Of a stretch of DNA of 64,000 nucleotides, positions 61,624 to 64,000 are shown piece by piece. This DNA is from Eutreptiella sp. 'Long Island Sound 2002'. Lineage: Eukaryota > Euglenozoa > Euglenophyceae > Eutreptiales > Eutreptiaceae. The notes beneath the pieces were generated by a model. It worked only from the letters and a program-made list of their open reading frames with translations, was not told where the DNA came from and did not search any database. Where the stretch lies: the NCBI GenBank assembly GCA_964036045.1, contig OZ038380.1, positions 63,596,591-63,660,590 of the forward strand, in the 5' to 3' direction. The position numbers and the translations under genes were made by a program. Numbering within the stretch: position 1 is the first letter of the stretch; each line of letters starts with the position of its first letter.

Positions 61624-62190
61624 TTAGCTTGTTGCACCTGGCTCCAGCTCCAGATGCACCTCTCCGTGATCCACACGTGCCGCCAGTTGCTCCGTGGTTA
61701 CATCCTTGTGCTGTTTTGTTGTAAAAACTGATTGGGAAAATTCTTGAAAAATCTGTTCCCTGTAATGTTCACAATCAGGATACTTCTGATCGTTTTGGAT
61801 GACACTCCGGATACTACAACCAGCACGTTCATTACGGACCTGACATCCGCATTCAGTGGGCCCTTTCAACCCACTACACCTCCCAGAGGCTGGTGTTTTG
61901 CAAGGCTTCTGCGCTCCTTGTCTTTAATGAAGCGAGGGGGCCTTCGCTATCATCCGGCTTGTCTCCGCCCAGAATTTGATCTGGGTCACCATAGGGGTGT
62001 GGGGGCCTGTGGTCATTTTCGTCATCATCGTCATCATGGAGGGAGGATTGAGATGCGTCGAAATAGACCAATCGGAAAGACTGACCCTCTTGTACTGTGA
62101 GGGGTACTCCTTCTGGGCTCTGAAAAAGCTCCTTTGGAGCCTGCGGGAATTTCTACCCAGTCCACCGCAAACCCGCCCATCAGCCACCAT
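61624..62190 (-). pseudogene. Acidic pre-RT segment of family D
   Basis: Reads PKELFQSPEGVPLTVQEGQS, YFDASQSSLHDDDDDENDH and DQILGGDKPDDSEGP, then after a stop a Cys-bearing segment (KYPDCEHYREQIFQEF, VDHGEVHLELEPGATS) that is the usual lead-in to RT (H-x-I-x-L-x-P-G). No protease active site was found here. Confidence 0.45.
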
Positions 62191-63206
62191 CACTTGTGTT
62201 GTTTCAGGGTGGGGAGTACCATAAACCCCTTACAGCCTTCCCATAAAATTTTTGTGACGGTCCTGCGGTACAAATGAGGGGGGGGTGGTCCCCACAAACG
62301 ATCGTCACTCCAATTCCTACTAAGCGCACCACCCCTGCGCTTGCCGAAATGGCGTGACGCCACTGATTGAGAAGTATTTCTGGCAAAAGCATCAACTGTA
62401 ACAGAAATATCATTGCTAGATGACCATTCACGATATCTGCGAAAAAAACTTGCTGTAACGGTAAGATTGCCGTTTTGGTAGACATGATGCCATGAAAAAG
62501 CTGCTTTAGGTGCTCGTCTGCCTTGCTGCTGTATAGATGTGATTGGATTCACAATACGTGTTGATGTGTCCCTGGATTGATAACTAAGGGCGGTGTCGGA
62601 GACCTTAGGCGAGATGGATGTCCAAAACATGGACCCCATACTAAATGTCTCCACTTTAGGTGCTGGGGCATTCAGAGACATATCTTGATGCTCCTCACGG
62701 TTGTATCCCCATCCTCCCATAAAATAGTCTGGCGCAAAAGGGGGGGGATGCTGACTTAGGACTGTCCGTGACGGCGACTCATCGTCGGTATCAGCTTCAG
62801 AGGAAATTTCCTCTGACCCGGCCTGTGAATCAGAATCCCATGAAAGGGATCTCACGAAACCACTGTCACCCTTACCTTTCCCTGGAAGTGGGCTAGGCTC
62901 CGCAGGGGATGATAGTGCTGAATGATGTGTAAATGTGGACAAAATATTGAGGAACTGTTCAATAATTGGATAATTGTCGAATGGGAATTGAGGGGCCACC
63001 TCGGCATATAGCGTGTTGTCCAGCAAACGGTCTGCCATGATCCTGGCACGCACAGACAACTGATAAACAGTTCCTGACGCCTCTACCGGGATTAAGTAGG
63101 GCGATCTCTGCTGCCGGACTGACGTGCCGATAACTAGCGCCATCAGGTCCCACCGCGGGATTAAATGGGAGGGGTATGCGCAATAACGCCACACAACCTG
63201 CTCCAA
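62190..63206 (-). CDS. Unrecognised 338-aa ORF between dUTPase and RT in family D
   Basis: Open from 63206 to 62190. N-terminal third RARIMADRLLDNTLYAEVAP, a Ser/acidic middle (SQAGSEEISSEADTDDESPS), then a basic mixed region (SFFRRYREWSSSNDIS, HFGKRRGGALSRNWSDD) and GCKGFMVLPTLKQHK. After its TGA the same frame continues briefly (WWLMGGFAVDW), so it may run into pol. No DTG/DSG motif and no known domain. It could be a spacer domain of D or part of a further insertion. Confidence 0.4.
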   Translation of the reverse strand: MEQVVWRYCAYPSHLIPRWDLMALVIGTSVRQQRSPYLIPVEASGTVYQLSVRARIMADRLLDNTLYAEVAPQFPFDNYPIIEQFLNILSTFTHHSALSSPAEPSPLPGKGKGDSGFVRSLSWDSDSQAGSEEISSEADTDDESPSRTVLSQHPPPFAPDYFMGGWGYNREEHQDMSLNAPAPKVETFSMGSMFWTSISPKVSDTALSYQSRDTSTRIVNPITSIQQQGRRAPKAAFSWHHVYQNGNLTVTASFFRRYREWSSSNDISVTVDAFARNTSQSVASRHFGKRRGGALSRNWSDDRLWGPPPPHLYRRTVTKILWEGCKGFMVLPTLKQHK

Positions 63207-63525
63207 GCAGCAACTGCTAAAACACCTTGGCTAATGCGTAGTAGAAAAGCAGAAAAACACATGCAACGTTCCATGAAAAAATTGGGATCAATGTTTGTAT
63301 GGGGCGTAAAATTTGGAAAATAATGTTTTCATAAGAGCGAAATACAGTTGCATGATGTTGGTGGAATGTGCGAAGAATATGTGGGCATAGGAAATGGGGT
63401 GTGATTGAATTGATAGGGATGGGATGAATATGATAGACTCTTTTCAACAAAAACAGGGGAAGGGAAAAGAGAATGGATTGAAAATCCCTGTGGTAGGAAT
63501 CTTTGATTTTCTGCCTCATTCTGGA
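63207..63525. other. AT-rich non-coding gap
   Basis: About 320 bp between the dUTPase stop and the next ORF. Open frames exist on the minus strand, but their product is Leu/Ile/His-rich without protein character. Nothing else seen. Confidence 0.4.
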
Positions 63526-64000
63526 CTACAAGAAACACAGCCGATCATGTCTTGTACTCTTGATGTGTAGAGGGGGGCGCGTTGTGAGGCCTGTGCTGCC
63601 GAAACCACTTGCTCCGCGCGCTGTTGTAGGTAGGGAATCCACCTCCACTATGTCTGGTATACAACAGGCCTCCGCTATGAGTTGAGCAATTTGGTCAGCC
63701 CTCCTGGCTATGAAGTCTTGGTTTCCAGAATTTATCAGAATGATACCCACATTCCCTCGGTGATCCAAGTCTACTACCCCTCCGCCCAGGTCAATGCCCC
63801 GTTTTGATAGTCCTGACCTGGGGGCTAATCTAGGATAGTATCCTTCGGGAGCCAAGACGGCTAAATCGGTAGGGACTGTTGCTCTACTCTTGGCTTGGAT
63901 TACCGTGTCGTGTGCAGCAACAAGGTCCGCTCCCACCGAACCATTCGTTTCCCGGCAAGGGAGGTGGGCGTATTCAGAGAGACGTTTGACCTTGCGCTGA
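63526..64000 (-). CDS. dUTPase domain of family D, partial at window edge
   Basis: Trimeric dUTPase, which hydrolyses dUTP to dUMP and pyrophosphate and keeps uracil out of DNA. The frame enters from the right edge (KVKRLSEYAHLPCRETN) and ends at 63526. All five motifs are present: SVGADLVAAHDTV (usual AGYDL; Ala replaces Tyr), EGYYPRLAPRSGL, GVVDLDHRGNVGIILIN, RADQIAQLIAE and RGASGFGSTG. It is followed by a basic tail and stop. Strand and position upstream of an RT suggest a gag-pro-dut-RT order, as in some retroviruses and fungal Gypsy elements. A host dUTPase captured or lying next to the element is less likely, but the window ends too early to exclude it. Confidence 0.8.
   Translation of the reverse strand, partial: QRKVKRLSEYAHLPCRETNGSVGADLVAAHDTVIQAKSRATVPTDLAVLAPEGYYPRLAPRSGLSKRGIDLGGGVVDLDHRGNVGIILINSGNQDFIARRADQIAQLIAEACCIPDIVEVDSLPTTARGASGFGSTGLTTRPPLHIKSTRHDRLCFL

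Noticed and set aside
1-64000. Bacterial operon interpretation of overlapping ORFs
   Set aside because: Chromodomains, LTRs, hAT ends and LINE features make the DNA eukaryotic; the overlaps belong to transposable elements.

Overview
The window looks like intergenic DNA of a large, repeat-rich eukaryotic genome. I find no host gene, no rRNA gene and no functional tRNA gene. Almost everything is nested transposable elements: several chromodomain Ty3/Gypsy families, one very large GC-rich non-LTR retroelement and a non-autonomous hAT transposon. A streptophyte alga of the Chara type or another TE-bloated plant-lineage genome fits best, but this is a guess from element types only; a dUTPase inside a Gypsy element is also known from fungi. 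Layout from left to right: (1) 1-9287, minus strand, is chromovirus family A with a 5' LTR at 8988-9287, gag, protease, RT/RNase H, integrase and chromodomain, followed by an unusual accessory coding region that runs off the left edge. It sits in an old fragment of family B (9288-11269, plus). (2) 11270-14520 is mostly non-coding. It holds an array of short hairpin motifs (about 12.4-13.7 kb), an unrecognised minus-strand ORF and a TAGG microsatellite between two inverted arms. (3) 14525-18.4 kb, plus, is the RNase H-integrase-chromodomain half of family E. (4) 18.6-21.9 kb is AT-rich with a degenerate motif recurring about every 200 bp. (5) Family D, minus strand, is split in two: chromodomain and integrase at 21953-23564, and RNase H, RT and dUTPase at 58554-64000. 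(6) Family B, plus, sits inside D with its 5' LTR at 23621 and its 3' LTR at 58553. (7) A 21,565-bp GC-rich element (25718-47282, minus) sits inside B. (8) A 1,202-bp hAT element (58766-59967) with an 8-bp target duplication sits in D. The centre of interest is the 21.5-kb element. On its minus strand it encodes, in order, an acidic ORF, a 1076-aa ORF, an endonuclease-reverse transcriptase ORF, an RNase H plus zinc-finger ORF, a cysteine-protease-like region and a long Pro/Arg/Ser-rich ORF with an unknown C-terminal domain. The 1076-aa ORF and the endonuclease-RT are in one frame separated by a single UGA-CGG stop, with a GC-rich stem-loop 8 nt downstream, which is the layout of type II stop-codon readthrough. 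The element is flanked by two copies of the same 1,859-bp stretch of family B, of exactly equal length and about 2% different by eye. Removing the insert and one copy restores one family B element, so the copies behave like an extraordinarily long target-site duplication. Chronology read by eye: family B LTRs differ by about 5%, the flanking duplicates by under 2%, so the giant element arrived well after B. Most pol genes carry stops or frameshifts, so these are mainly decaying copies. Several breaks in the giant element lie at long G/C homopolymers and could be assembly errors.
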